NCBI RefSeq assembly: GCF_037126465.1 | Contig: NC_088202.1 | Coordinates: 124,076,123-124,140,122, forward strand | Length of the DNA: 64,000 bases | Direction of reading: 5' to 3' | DNA from: Ornithodoros turicata | Taxonomy: Eukaryota; Arthropoda; Arachnida; Ixodida; Argasidae | Part shown: in pieces, positions 35,801-46,838 of the stretch | Layout: each line of letters begins with the position of its first letter | Position numbering within the stretch: the first letter of the stretch is position 1 | Program-made: the position numbers and the translations under genes | Notes under the pieces: generated by a model | Seen by the model: the letters and a program-made list of their open reading frames with translations, nothing else | The model's database searches: none | What the model was told of the DNA's origin: nothing

Positions 35801-38800
35801 GCCGGCTATTAATTACATGTGTAGGACAAATGCAGCCAGCCAGGGTTGACGATAAGATTATACAACTCTGTTGAATCAGGTCTCGCTACTGTGTAAGATG
35901 AGAAAACAGGCGTATGTTGGAGTTTTTCAGCACAATGTGATGAATGGCGCTGTTTGTTTATGCGCTTAATTTGATGTGACCTTCAGAATAACCCCCCCCC
36001 CCCCATGCTACTCACCTTTCCTTTCTCACGTGGTCCCATTCTGTTAATCTCCCACAGCGCATGACCTTCCAGGACTCTTTATTGGACAACATGATGAGCA
36101 TTGCTCCAGTGGAACGATGGCGCAAAATTCGTCCCGCAGTGAGCCCTGCTTTCTCTACGGGAAAGCTGAAGAGGGTAGGTGTTGCTCTCAAAGCCACGAC
36201 AAATGCAATGCTGACTGTCCCAGTATTTCCAAAAACTCACTTTCTTCGAATACATATATTGTCTTACAGATGACTGCACTCATTGAAGACTGCGCAAGAA
36301 TCACGAGGGAGCATTTGCAAAAGGCAGCGGAGAAGAACGATAATATTGACGCAAAGCAGTTAGCACCTTATATTAATTGCGGACGAGCCATGCTGACGAA
36401 TTTATTCTGAAGCTACTACGAAACTTTTCAGGTTTTTCGGGCATTTTTCCTTAGATACCATTGCAAGATGTGCATTTGGAACGAACCTGGATTCTTATTC
36501 CGATCAGACGAACTCGTTCGTGTCAAAGGCAAGAGAAGCCTTTGGACAAGATCTGAACCTGAAAATTATATTGTTCTGTAAGTCACATCCAATTTTTCGC
36601 TCGATGTAAGTGACCTTCCAGTTTCGAATTGCAATTGTTGTTGTGATGTTTACTCTTCCCATAAACGTTTCACTTTTCTTTTTTTATTAATTCTCCTTAC
36701 AGTTTTGTTCCCTGGGCTATTTAAACTTCTGAAAATAAAACCATTCAATTCGGAGGTGTTCCAGTACTTCAAATCACTTTCAGTGAATATTATAAAACAG
36801 AGGCAGGAAAACGACAATGTAAGCACGCCTATCCACGAACTGGCTTTCAGTTAATTTCCAGGCGCTAGCCTCATGATTATGCTACCTTTCTTGTTTGAGT
36901 TTCTGGATTGGTTTGCTGCGGGAACTAAATTGCACAGTGCACTTGGCATTGCCCATGACTGCCTCGCCATCCTTACAGCGCAACGAAGATTTTCTGCAAC
37001 TAATGATGGATGCTCAAGAAGGGAACCTCGCAGCCCCAACAGAAAACACAAAAAGCCGTGACGACGAACTTTACAACTTGGGTGACGATGAGAAGACCGT
37101 ACAGTTTTCGTCAGACAAAAGTATGCGCTCGCGCGGAACCTGGCGTCTTGCTTTTCAGTTGCACAAATGAAGTTGTATTGCCAGTACGGACGGACAGAAA
37201 CATGTAACGTATTCGTTTGTGGGTCTTCCTTCATGTCAGCTGTCACAGAGGATGAGGCTATGGCACAGTGCGTGCTGTTCTTCCTCGCTGGCCAAGACAC
37301 AACTTCGTCTGTTATTTCATTTACCATTTACCTACTGGCGTTGCACCCGGAAATACAAGACAAACTGAGGGAGGAGGTGAACGAGTGCTTCGCCAAACAC
37401 GTAAGTCGCTTGGTACCCTTCGCGAAGCTTTTTCGGGACGCGTAGTCCGTTCGTTATTTTCTACTCCAGGTCACATTACTTCTGAGGTAGTTACACAGCA
37501 AGGTCATATCCTGTAAATGTGTACATCCGGCAATGACAGCAGTGGTCAAGTTATGAGATCTCAGTTCTTTCGGCACTTTTAGAGGTGCAGCCTCGTTACT
37601 TTATTGTGCGTTCATTGCTCTCGGTTGCTGCATTCGAATAGTTTGTTCAAGTGTCTTGTGTGTTTCCAGAACAACCGACCACCCTTTGATGTGATATCGA
37701 AACAGAAATACCTGAATGCAGTTATTTCGGAATCTATGAGGATATTTCCCCCTGCTGTCAGGTGCGTATCGTTTCTAGCTTATATGTATGGTATCCCTGC
37801 TGTATTTCAGCCTAGTCAACTGAGCAAGTATTTCCGGAATGCTATACAGAACGGTGGTGGTGGCTTGCCTTTGTTGGCATCGTCGTAGCGCGAGTTGCTT
37901 ATGAAGTACATGAAATAGAAGGCCATTGCCATACAAGCCGTGTCCATATGACGAGGGTACGGACTAGTGCATCGCAGCCGGCTCCATGTATAGCTTATAC
38001 GCCATGCCGCTATTCCTGAGGAAGGTGTCGGCATAGCAACCAAGTTTCTGGCTAGTATGCATGACTCCAACGCACCACTGCTGTGCACGGAGAGCGTAGG
38101 TATCCAGGGGCCTTTTGCATTTGTAGTTGTCGATACCCTAAAGGTGTGCTTAAGGCGCTAGGAGGCCAGATTACTTTCCAGTAGATCTCTGGATACATCA
38201 TAATTCGCGGCAACGAACAAGTGGAATCGATGTCTGCAGCGACCCAGCGCAACCGTAAAGCCGTGTCCTTCATACTCTCGAAAGGCGACAGAAGATCCAA
38301 TGTTTCAGTGATAGTCTCAGCCCTGGCCACTGAACAGTGGCGTCATGACATCACTATCCTCCTTCACCATGAGAAGGCGTAACAGGGGGCGAACGTCTCC
38401 TTTAGCACTCCTTTTCGGTAACTGGGACTTAGAAGCGCAATACTCTGCACAACCTGCAATGTCCGATCGACTATTGGGCACTCCTCATGACCTGCCAACG
38501 CTAATCGAGAGAACGACGCCTCCTTATGCGTCAAATAGAACCCGTCTACATGATACCGTTCAGTATATTCAGTATTCTTTGACTTTCGCGTGATCTTGCA
38601 CACCAACAACAACAACAACTACTAAATCATGACTATGGCCTGGGGTGATTCACCGCTTGAGAGCAGTACACTACCCCATTACACGAGAAGCATGTGAAAT
38701 ATGAAAATGAAGTTATGTGCAAGTACAACTCTTGAACTTCCGTCCACTAGTTGCGCAACGCTACGTCACACAAAAGCAAGAAGCACATGAAAGAAGTGCC

Positions 38801-40692
38801 AATGGCACACACCAGCACACCAGCGCTCTTCGATCGCTTGTGATTTTATCACTACCGCCATCATTACCGCCGTGGTGGTAATGATGTAAACAGCTTGTCG
38901 CGCCGCCACCATAATGAAGTGTATTGCAGGATATTTTTTTAAAGAAACAAACAAATAGCTCAGAGAGAGCGAACTACTCTCACTGAATCCACTGCACTTG
39001 TTGCTGTTACACCTTGTCTGGTACACGCTGATTCGTTGGTGTTTTGTTGAACTTCGTGACAATACATCGAAACATCAATTAGGGTAACTAAAAACATAAA
39101 GAATAGCAACTACTTTTATTCTAGGATTGAACGTTCGACAACGGAGCCATATAGAATTGATGGTACAAATATCGTCGTTCCTGAGGAATGCGTCGTGGCT
39201 ATACCAGTCTATGCCATGCACCACGACGCCCAGTATTTCCCTGAGCCAGAGAAATTCGATCCTGAAAGGTATGAGTGAGACATTCAGATAGTCGCATGAG
39301 TGCTCATATGATATACAGGGTGTCCCAGAAAACGTGTCATTGAATTATAATAAAAAAACTACGCCACCTAGAATCATGCGGTCAACAGCATTTGTTCTTA
39401 TTAGGTTTTTGCCACCTCCTAATGTGAATGTCATGTACTCCAAGTTTAATATTGTAAATATTTGCGAACTGAACTCGGAAATTTGCCAAGTAAAGGTCAC
39501 TTTTTTACCCCACCAATATGAAGACCGTGCCGAATTCACTCAAATTCATGATAATTCACAGTGATACTCACGAGCTATCCCATCGGAAAAAATAGCCGAA
39601 TATCATGCTTTTCGGAGCACCGGACCATAGCGCGCGATGACTTTTTGAGCGCAATCGCTCCCAGTGCGACGAAAGGAGGTTCCGAAGCCAGCCCACAGAG
39701 TGATAGTAGAAAAAGTAACAGTTCCTAAATTTGGGAGAGGGAAAGCATTATCCCAGCGAATGTCGGACGTGATAAGCCGTGCCTGTTTTCTCTCTTTCTG
39801 CGGTGTCGGGGAGGGCTGAGTTTCCAACCTCCTTTCGTCGGACTGACAAAGATTGCGCTGAAAAATTCATCGTGCGCTATTCTGTGCGACCTCCGTAGAG
39901 TATGATGTTCGGCTATTTTTTTTCCGATGGGATAGCTTCTGAATATCCCTGTCAATTATCATTAATTTGACTAAATTAGACACGCTCTTCACATTGGTAG
40001 GGTAAAAAAGTGACCTTTACTAGGCAAATTTCCGACTTAAGCTCGCAAAAATTTACATAATTAAATTTACGTTACACGACATTCGCACGAGGAGGTGGCA
40101 AAAACCCAGTAAGAACAAATGCCATTGACCGCATGACTCTAGGTGGTGTAGTTTTTTTATTATAATTCAATTACACGTTTTCTGGGACACCCTGTATAGA
40201 TCCTATCAGTGCTCACATGGTATGGATGTATGATCCATCCATGGCTTGCATAGGTGTCATCCTATAGGGAAATTATGCGTTTTTCAGATTCAGCGACGAG
40301 AACCTATCGTCTATCCGGCCTTACACGTATCTACCATTCGGTGCGGGCCCGAGGAACTGCGTTGGTATGAGGTTCGCCCTGCACGCTGTCAAACTATGTC
40401 TTATGAATGCCATCCACTGCGCCAGATTTGTCCGAACCCCAGAAACTCAGGTAACCTTACGGGCCTTATATGTGACAAACTTGGTCTGCTGTAGACGCAA
40501 CTATGTTGATCTGTCAATTTTGTTCAGCATACCAGCTGATCTAAATCATTGTTCAAATAGAGCTGAAACATAATAGTAGCCTTTGTTTCTTGTTCTGAAC
40601 AGGTTCCACTGAGCTTCTACAAGGGGTTTGGAGTTCTGAATGCCAAAGACATAACTCTTGGAGTTCGTCCACTCCACTCTCCACCGAACTGA
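29819..40692 (+). CDS. CYP3-clan cytochrome P450, copy B (complete, 14 exons)
   Basis: Complete gene, 526 aa. Exons: 29819-29892, 35108-35204, 35322-35374, 35463-35559, 36058-36174, 36270-36358, 36432-36577, 36703-36818, 36979-37120, 37240-37400, 37670-37761, 39125-39268, 40288-40450, 40603-40692. Exon 1 encodes the N-terminal anchor (MQLPGLFTVPDW followed by a hydrophobic run to LLY). Its last two bases, CT, join the G of exon 2 to give Leu25. Motifs: WRKIR at 128-132, AGQDTTS with Thr331, ESMR at 385-388, FDPERF, and FGAGPRNCVG with Cys467. Every catalytic residue I can check is present, so an active monooxygenase is expected. Intron 1 (5.2 kb) holds a P450 exon-1 relic and a SINE. Intron 12 holds a foldback element absent from copy A. 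In arthropods this clan often handles xenobiotics, but no substrate can be inferred here. Confidence 0.95.
30060..30590. other. Copy B intron 1, part conserved with copy C
   Basis: Aligns with about 46990-47390 of copy C. An AT-rich tandem stretch of TAGTATAATT/TATAATATA words lies at 30285-30372 and is specific to B. Confidence 0.5.
30585..30682. repeat. 98-bp inverted repeat
   Basis: AACATGATTAAGAAC at 30585 and its exact complement at 30668-30682, with further pairing inside (ACAGGGACGAA against TTCGTCCCTGT). Absent from copy C at the matching place. Confidence 0.65.
30799..32083 (+). repeat. 1.15-kb direct repeat, copy 2, inside copy B intron 1
   Basis: Paralogue of 23520-24665 with about 150 bp extra near 31507-31670. 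Copy C intron 1 lacks it at the matching place, so it came into copy B after the B/C split or was lost from C. Confidence 0.8.
31114..31188 (+). pseudogene. P450 exon-1-like relic, copy 2 (in copy B intron 1)
   Basis: Same 75 bp as 23844-23918, same frame problem and the donor-like AT|GTGAAA. From its ATG the exon would end in phase 0, which does not fit exon 2 of copy B (phase 2). Confidence 0.55.
32088..32215. repeat. GGTTCGG-rich repeat block
   Basis: Repeated CGGTTCGG, GGTTCGGATCC, GGTTCAGG words and complements (GAACCGGTTTGAACC-like) within 130 bp. It resembles a subterminal repeat of a DNA transposon end. No partner end was identified. Confidence 0.4.
32230..32900. other. Copy B intron 1, middle part paralogous to copy C
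   Basis: 32395-32620 aligns with 47740-47960, and 32830-32900 aligns with 48405-48465. A C-run lies at 32753-32773. The junction CACAACGTCTAG at 32891 is the empty site for the foldback element at 48466-51967. Confidence 0.5.
33060..33160 (+). mobile_element. tRNA-derived SINE head
   Basis: A-box-like TGGCTTAGTTTGTAGCATC, then GAGTTCGAATCCCACTGC (B box). The same piece occurs at 52130-52180 in copy C intron 1, so it is ancestral to B and C. Confidence 0.5.
33355..33665. mobile_element. Foldback MITE shared by copies B and C
   Basis: CATTCTCGTCAAAGTAATCG on the left returns as CGATTACTTCGAGGAGAATG on the right. Inner blocks (CTGTCATTGGTCGTTACGT, TGAAGAACAG) also pair. The paralogous copy at 52845-53370 in copy C was later split by a SINE. 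Confidence 0.6.
34770..35005 (+). mobile_element. SINE with 12-bp target duplication in copy B intron 1
   Basis: 236-bp insertion flanked by CGAGTTTTACTG (34758-34769 and 35006-35017). Copy A has the empty site near 691-702. The right half is tRNA-like: TTAGCTCAATTGGTAGA (A box) and GGGTTCGAGTCCTACAGC (B box). The tRNA part is not at the 5' edge, so the element may be composite. A related copy is at 63170-63285 on the minus strand. Confidence 0.8.
38050..38590 (+). mobile_element. I-like LINE RNase H remnant in copy B intron 11
   Basis: Paralogue of 3692-4270, still alignable but more decayed and with internal deletions. It marks an insertion inherited by both A and B. Confidence 0.5.
38620..38815 (-). 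repeat. Repeat shared with 42480-42715 and with the I-like LINE 3' end
   Basis: Contains TTGCGCAACGCTACGTCAC and AAGAAGCACATGAAAGAAG, which also occur at 15119-15160 at the 3' end of the minus-strand I-like LINE. Probably a 3'-UTR fragment of that family. Confidence 0.5.
39316..40194. mobile_element. CAGGGTGTCCCAG foldback MITE in copy B intron 12
   Basis: Ends CAGGGTGTCCCAGAAAACGT and its complement, flanked by TA (39314-39315 and 40195-40196). The long arms include CCCCACCAATATGAAGA-type sequence on both sides. Copy A's intron 12 lacks it, so it inserted after the A/B duplication. No transposase. Confidence 0.85.
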
Positions 40693-41150
40693 GGTTGTGG
40701 TCCTTGAGGCGACAGATTTGCTTGCGTTCATTTCAGCTTCAGCATTCCTGAACCGCAGGGCGCAATATGGGAGTCTCTATACACGACCTCCTACAGGAAC
40801 ACCCACCTGAACGGCGTGACGGCATCTGTATATTTCACACTACTCCTAAAGATCTTGGGGTCTTATACATATATAAGGGTCACCGCGTCCATTCAATAAT
40901 CAAAAAATATCAAGCATGTATTTTGTGTTCGTCCTACATTTTTTTTCGTCCTGCACGTGCGTTTTCTGAAGGTACACAAATCAAACTAGAACATTAACAC
41001 AGTTCATGTGGAATTATTGACGTTTGGATAATCCTGGCACGTTACCTTGAGGGACTGAGGTAGGTATTACATAGTGATATATATAAGGGGTGCTTTTCTT
41101 GAAAGACACGACTACAATTGCAACCCTTGGCGTATACCGTCCCCGGTTAA
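40693..41150. other. 3' flank of copy B
   Basis: Aligns with 5837-6205 plus 6949-7040 of the copy A flank, so the duplicated unit extends past the stop codon. No clear AATAAA was found in either copy. Confidence 0.5.
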
Positions 41151-41529
41151 TATGTAAACTTTCGCAATGTGAACCGCCCATAATATCGAACCAAACAGCA
41201 TTATATTGTGAAAAAAAGAAAATAACTCGGTTATCAGCCTCTACCTGTGCGCGTACTGCGTGGAACTCGTAGTCGTAAGAACATCCGAAACTTTAATTGC
41301 TTGAGTCTCATCCCCGTTGTCTTCGAGGAATTGGAGCGCTGTTTACAGCCCTTCCCGAGCCATTGCCGCTGCGTCAACTGGCGTAGCACTGCGCGCATTG
41401 TCACAAGAAACGTCCAAGCAGTTTGAAGACTCCCCGTCGGATTCTGGTTGCCCACCGTCGCCACAATTGCGTCATCAGTCAACGCCTTTCCGATGTCCGC
41501 TGCGTCGTCAATGCTGAGAAATTCCGGGT

Positions 41530-42200
41530 GGCAATCATAAGGCCGAAATTGATAAGGCAGAATTATCAGAAGGCTGAAAATCAAAAGGACGAAGAATCAA
41601 AACACCCAACAATCAGAAGGCCGAAAATTCACAAAACCGAACTGTCAGAAGGCCGAAAAGTAAAAAAACACGAATTATCGAAAGGCCGAAAAATAAGGAA
41701 CCCAACATATGAAAATTGTTATTCTGACTGCGTTAAAAAATAGCTCTACAAATTGAGAAGGATAGACTTCTTGGGAATTAATACACCGAACAAATTATTT
41801 CACCGAACTTCGCGTTAATAACGTACGTTCTATCAAACACGGGGAAAACAAAAAGGGAAAAATAGACATATGAACCACTGTGTTATTTATGTGTTTTTGT
41901 ACATAATGCGAATAAGTTAAATTGAAAAATTGGGAGCTATCAGATGACATTTTCAATTCTCATCCCATTTTCAACAAAGGCTTCAACTACAGTCACTAAA
42001 TAGCTACGCTTAGTGACTCTATTTGAAGCTATACTAGATATACTATGAAGCTAGTCACTACATAGCTACGCTATTTAGTGAATAGTAAATAGCTACGCGC
42101 GGCTATTTAGTGACACTAGCTTCAACCTAGGTCATTCCTAAAACCAGTTCCCTATGGTAAGCTCTGACTCAAAACCGCACCTAATAGATCGGCCTTTCGA
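41530..42200. repeat. AGAAGGCCGAAAA repeats and AGTCACTAAATAGC palindromes
   Basis: At 41535-41700 there are six or more degenerate units around CAGAAGGCCGAAAATC. A complementary ATCGGCCTTTCGAT occurs at 42188. Between them (41990-42115) are alternating AGTCACTAAATAGCTACGC and its complement. This could be one DNA element with subterminal repeats. Confidence 0.4.
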
Positions 42201-42479
42201 TAAGTAGCGTGAGTGGCTGAGTGAATCGCCTGGGACGGCTGATGACCATTCTGGAAGAAATCAAATATGTGCTCCTGTGTCAGGGGACAAGCGTGGTCAT
42301 TATACAGTTCTTGAAATAGAACGGTACAGAAAGTTGCAGGCGAAGCCAAAAAAATGATAATAAGAAATCCTACAGATCTTGTCATAGAGATCCTATCTAG
42401 GGGTAAATTAACGATGATCATTAACTGGGCTTAATTTTATTTTGTAGAGCAAGCGATTCAGACGGTTGCTTGTTCAACA

Positions 42480-42715
42480 ACTAATAAATCGTGAGTATGA
42501 CCGGGGGTGATTCACCACTAGAAAGCAGACTCTACACCATAAACATTAGATGTGAGATATGAGAATGAAGTTAAAGTCATGTGCAAGTACAGCAATTGAA
42601 CTGACCTCCACTGGCTGCGCTACGCAAAAAGGCAGGTGAGGAAAAAAAAACACACACGAAAGAAGCACCAATGGTCATTGAAATACAGAGTATGGCTCTA
42701 CAGCGTCTGGAGCTT
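42480..42715 (-). repeat. I-like LINE 3'-UTR-like repeat, intergenic B-C
   Basis: Matches 38620-38815 and then continues with CACCAATGGTCATTGA and GGCTCTACAGCGTCTGG, matching 15168-15210 beyond the part kept at 38815. Confidence 0.5.
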
Positions 42716-42949
42716 GTTGCTTGTTCAAATCACGTTCGGGTCACCAATTGTAGACAAACACTATCTACTCTGCAATTCATTCACTGGGTGATACAAGTCA
42801 TTGACTGGCATTCATCCACCAGGCACTTTCTTTTTGTAGTAAACATGATGTAGCGTGTGACTGTGATGCCTGCCAGAGACTTGTTTTTATACAGTTGACA
42901 CGGATAACGCCCGCCAATTAAATAAGCTTCGCTTCAGAGTAGCGACACT

Positions 42950-43446
42950 GAGGTCCCAGGCAGAGCATGAGCGCCACCTTTGTCCCTCATCCGAACAAAT
43001 GTTTGACAAACCGTCCTGGCAAAGAGCACGAAAAACTGCCTTGGTGTCCACAAATCAACGCCAACTGCCCCTGTCATGGCTGAAGCTAAGGAGCCTTCAT
43101 GGTCTTCATGCGGACGGCACATAATCTCTTGGGCACAATATGAGGCTCTCCACTCGCCATTACCGTCACACATTAGTGCGCGACATTCTTCGGCGACCAG
43201 CATCCAGGTACTGCCAAGCTGATTTAGCTCACCGCAGCCTCATTCCCAAGCACAAAAAACTGACTCTATCCGCAGTCCCACAATGGGCCCTTCAGGCACC
43301 ACCTGTGCATGTCACTGTCCCTGGTTTGGCTTCCAAAAAGTCAGCCACGACAATTGTTCTTCGCCAACTGAGTCTGAGCATGCTTCATCGCGATGAAGGT
43401 AGAATTAAAATATTTACTGGCGGCTCATCGACACACACACAACATA
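42950..43446 (+). pseudogene. I-like LINE fragment (RT thumb to RNase H start)
   Basis: TRHYRHTLVRDILRRPASRY, VTVPGLASKKSATTIVLRQL and IFTGGSSTH match the RT-RNase H linker of the LINE at 15246 (LSIPGLNVKRNQVPTSVLKQL, FTDGSSSH). The first catalytic Asp of RNase H is Gly here. Cut at 43446 by the MITE. Confidence 0.6.
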
Positions 43447-44343
43447 CAGGGTGTCCCAGCTAAGTGTATACAGATTTTTTAAAAATATATATAACACTTT
43501 TTCCAATATGAAATCAATTGCAGTATAGCATATGCTGAAGGGCACTCCCTAGGAGGGCATTAACAAAGTCCAAAGGCAATGACTTAATTAATTTTCATTA
43601 ATTAACTTATTAATTATAAAAGCTACAAAGTTGTCCCAATGAGAACATCTGTTCCTTTCGGTCACCTGATATCGTAGCCGTTTTCAGAACAAAAATCCGT
43701 TCCATAGATCGCCCGCAAAAAATTAGTGAAGGAACGCAATTTTTTTCTTTATTTTGTTCATTGCGCATCTTCGCAGACGCGTATTTCCTTCATCCCCAAC
43801 GTGAGAGGGGGAAGGAGCACAGTGCCGCCTCATGCGTCGAAGATGAGCTTTAACTTGCGTAAACAAAACAAAAACAAATGTATCGGGTGACTCTATCGGA
43901 ACTGGTCTTAACTTGGGTTGCATGTTCTGTTTCTTTTTAATCTTTTTCCAGGACGCGAGAGGCGATAGTGTGCTCTTTCTTCCTCTCACATTGGGGATGA
44001 AGGAAAGACGCGTCTTCTAAGAAGCGCAATGAACAAAATAAAGAAAAAAATGGCGTTACTTCACGAATTTTTTGCGGGCGATCTATCGAACGGATTTTTG
44101 TTCTGGAAACGGCTACGATATCAGGTGACCGAAAGGAAGAGATGTTCTCATTGCGACAACTTTGTAGCTTTTATAATTAACAAGTTCATTAATTAAAGTT
44201 AATTAAGACATTGCCTTTGGACTTTGCTAATGCCCTCCTAGGGAGTGCCCTTCAGCATATGCTATATTGCAATTGATTTCATCTTGGAAAAAGTGTTATA
44301 TATATTTTTAAAAAATCTGTATACACTTAGCTGGGACACCCTG
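43447..44343. mobile_element. CAGGGTGTCCCAG foldback MITE in a LINE fragment
   Basis: Ends CAGGGTGTCCCAGCTAAGTG and its complement, flanked by TA. Arms of about 300 bp pair through GCATATGCTGAAGGGCACTC and GGTCACCTGATATCGTAGCC. It shares only the outermost 13 bp with 39316-40194. Confidence 0.85.
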
Positions 44344-44874
44344 TATATAAAAATACGATGATGAGATGGGGCTGATGCCGGCCAGCAGGCTGGGCGCCGT
44401 GAGGCGCCCCCAGCGCCATTTGTAGATAATGAGGGATGAGAGATCGACACAGACCGACTAGTATCTAGTCTTGTTGCATGACTCAACATGAAATTTGCAT
44501 GCTTGAATAGAGTGAGGCAGGGTTCTTTGTCCGTGAATTAGACTTGGACATCGGTTCTGTAAGCTCATCCAAGGCCAGGTTCTCGCGCACGGTTCCGGAG
44601 GCGGCGTTTTCTTCATGCGCCCATTATTTTTCTATGATTGCGTCTTTCTCACACAGCAGATTGCACGCCTGTTGCCCATTTGCCCGTTTCTACATTTTTC
44701 ATTGTTCCATGTATTATTGCATTATGTTTTGAATGACCGCGGGGAGCATCTCTTTATATTTTTGAAGTGGTGAACGATACAGGAAACATTCGACAATATT
44801 GTTGCCGTCTTCATCGTGCGCAGCTGCGCTGCGCGAGCGTAAGCTCGAGTGCCGCATGGGCAAACCCATTGGAT

Positions 44875-45060
44875 TGAAACCGAAACTACCATAGGAACAA
44901 CGAGGTCATTCCATTCCCATTCCGAAATTCCAATAAGAAGGGGCGCTAATTCCATTCTCATTCCATGCCTAGGAACGTTGCCGCCATTGGCATTCTATTC
45001 CAGGTTCTGACAATGCTGAAATGATTCCCGAATCATTCCAACTACGAAACGGCAACTCCG
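44875..45060. repeat. CATTCC-rich repeat block
   Basis: Repeated CATTCCATTCCCATTCC and GAATGGAA-like words over about 180 bp, an interspersed, imperfect array. Possible subterminal region of a DNA transposon; partner end not found. 44346-44874 holds nothing recognised. Confidence 0.4.
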
Positions 45061-45489
45061 CAACCCTGAACGGAACTGCCTGTCGCATACATTAGGCGAA
45101 ATGGAACCCCGTGAAGTTCGATGTTGGCGAATAGGCAAAGGGATGAGCAGATAATCGGCGAAAAGGGATTAGGGAAAGTGGGAATAAAAAGGGAGACACG
45201 GCGATTTGTTGTCCTACATCGTACATTGAATCCTGCGTTTATGCCCTGTCGCATTGAGGCCAAGGCATCAAGACAATATAAAGAGGTTGTCGCTTTTGAT
45301 CTGCGAAGTCAGCTCGGCTTTGCTGCTACCTATAGGGTACAACAAGGACTCTTGGTTGAAGTTGCGCATGTGAAGGGCCGCAGAGAAGACAATGTGTGCA
45401 ACAAGGGCGAAACTTACGTCTAGTAGCTCTCTAGGAAAAAAGCTGCTGAATGTTGAAATATTGAGTTTTACAGTCTCCTCAAAGTCATA

Positions 45490-45715
45490 AGATTGCCCTT
45501 GGTATCTCAGTCGGTAACGTGCTGGCTTGCTGTGCTCAAGATCGCGGGTTCGAATCCGGTCGAGGGCGGTAGTAATGTGGAGGAGGTAAACATTGCTTCC
45601 AGCACAGCGTGTCGGAGATTTCCGGCGCACGTCGAAAGAACCCCAGGTGGTCCAAATTATCCGCAGTCCTACCCTGCGGCACATGCAACATGTCACCACA
45701 CACTGCGCAGACAAA
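45490..45715 (+). mobile_element. tRNA-derived SINE (Ruka-like)
   Basis: A box GGTATCTCAGTCGGTAACG, B box CGGGTTCGAATCCGGTCGAG, then a body with AACCCCAGGTGGTCCAAATT, typical of tick SINEs. The Ruka resemblance is from memory. It lies upstream of copy C. 45716-46389 shows nothing coding. Confidence 0.6.
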
Positions 45716-46389
45716 CCTTACGTGTAACATCACGGTACCACTATTAGCCCTTTTGTCGCAACGTGGTCTTCCGGTCTAGCAGATCAATAGAGTGTTCGGG
45801 GGTTACTATTTATTAACGGTGTGAAGGCCGCCATATGGGTAGTAAGCACAACAGGTGTGACGTGGCACATGAATTAGGGACTTTGAAGGGCCCCTGTCGA
45901 ATCGCAATGGCATAATTTAGGGATTTGCGCAGGATTTTCGCCTTGCGGTGGGGGATTCGAATTTCGCAGATGGGGTTTCACACCTGCATCTGCTGGCTTT
46001 TCGTGTGTGTGATTGTTTTCTGCTTTCTTTCGGTTGGTATTGGTGTGATGTTTGAATGACATCTGGTAGCAGTTGCTGGGAAAATCTTTGATGTTATTGT
46101 CGCAGAACAAAGCAATGTTTTTTTTTCTCAGACAGCATACACACAATTCTTGCCTAGTGCCTTCTACTTGTGAAAAGGGAACTGCATTCCAGCTATGGTA
46201 CGCTGGTGGTGTTTATTGTCAGATGACTTGTCAGGTTACACCACGGGATCCACTTTGTCGTTATATGGCATACCATGCCACAGAACAACGTTTTCTAATG
46301 GCGCTTAAGTACGCGACGACGCAAATGAGTGAAGTTTAGTTTCTAACTGCTACATACACGGAACTGGCACATTGCATCACAGATCGGCA

Positions 46390-46764
46390 CACGTGCCGAG
46401 GACCTTCCCGTTCGCGTCGATAGATGCGCCGCTTGGAAAACTGCTCCGGTACCCCAAGCAGCACGATGTACTGAAAGTCGAGTGCAATAGGGGTGGACGG
46501 TATGTGTCTTATCAGTGTTCTTTAGTTTCACGAGTCTGTTCAAGGTCTTCCACATACCCGTCCACCCCTATTGCACTCGACTTTCAGTACATTGTGTTGC
46601 TTGGGGCCTGTCACCGTTTTTGTAAACATAGTTTATCTGATTAAGATTGTTGATATTGCGAGCACAGTACGGCGTGCTCCCGATCGCGCTTTCATGTGGA
46701 CAATTCGCGATTGTATTTCCACAGTGTTGACGAAGTGCGTCAGACAGCGCACGTCTACTGAGAG
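46390..46764 (+). promoter_or_regulatory. Proximal promoter/5' leader of copy C, split by a foldback insertion
   Basis: Paralogous to 29599-29818: CACGTGCCGAGG at 46390, then the shared blocks down to the ATG at 46765. A 117-bp inverted-repeat element (46471-46587) sits between the E-box and the ATG-proximal blocks, moving the E-box from 220 to 375 bp upstream of the ATG. Confidence 0.5.
46471..46587. mobile_element. 117-bp foldback MITE with TA target duplication
   Basis: Nearly perfect inverted repeat. The left arm begins CTGAAAGTCGAGTGCAATAG and the right arm is its complement ending CTTTCAG, leaving a loop of about 45 bp. It is flanked by TA on both sides, as Tc1/mariner-type elements are. 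Copy B lacks it at the matching place. Confidence 0.8.
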
Positions 46765-46838
46765 ATGCAGCTGCCGGGTTTGTTTACCGTGCCGGACTGG
46801 GTAATTTTGGGTGTTACTGCAGCTATACTGCTATACAT
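46765..46838 (+). CDS. Copy C exon 1: signal-anchor micro-exon
   Basis: A 74-nt exon almost identical to 29819-29892, ending 'AT|GTAAGTAGG'. With the G that opens exon 2 at 55322 it makes Met25, followed by YARHRNYWKNQN. It lies 8.5 kb before exon 2 because intron 1 took in a 3.5-kb foldback element and several smaller insertions. Confidence 0.9.

Noticed and set aside
45268..45714. Open reading of 148 codons on the minus strand near the SINE
   Set aside because: It runs through the SINE head and body in antisense and shows no domain.
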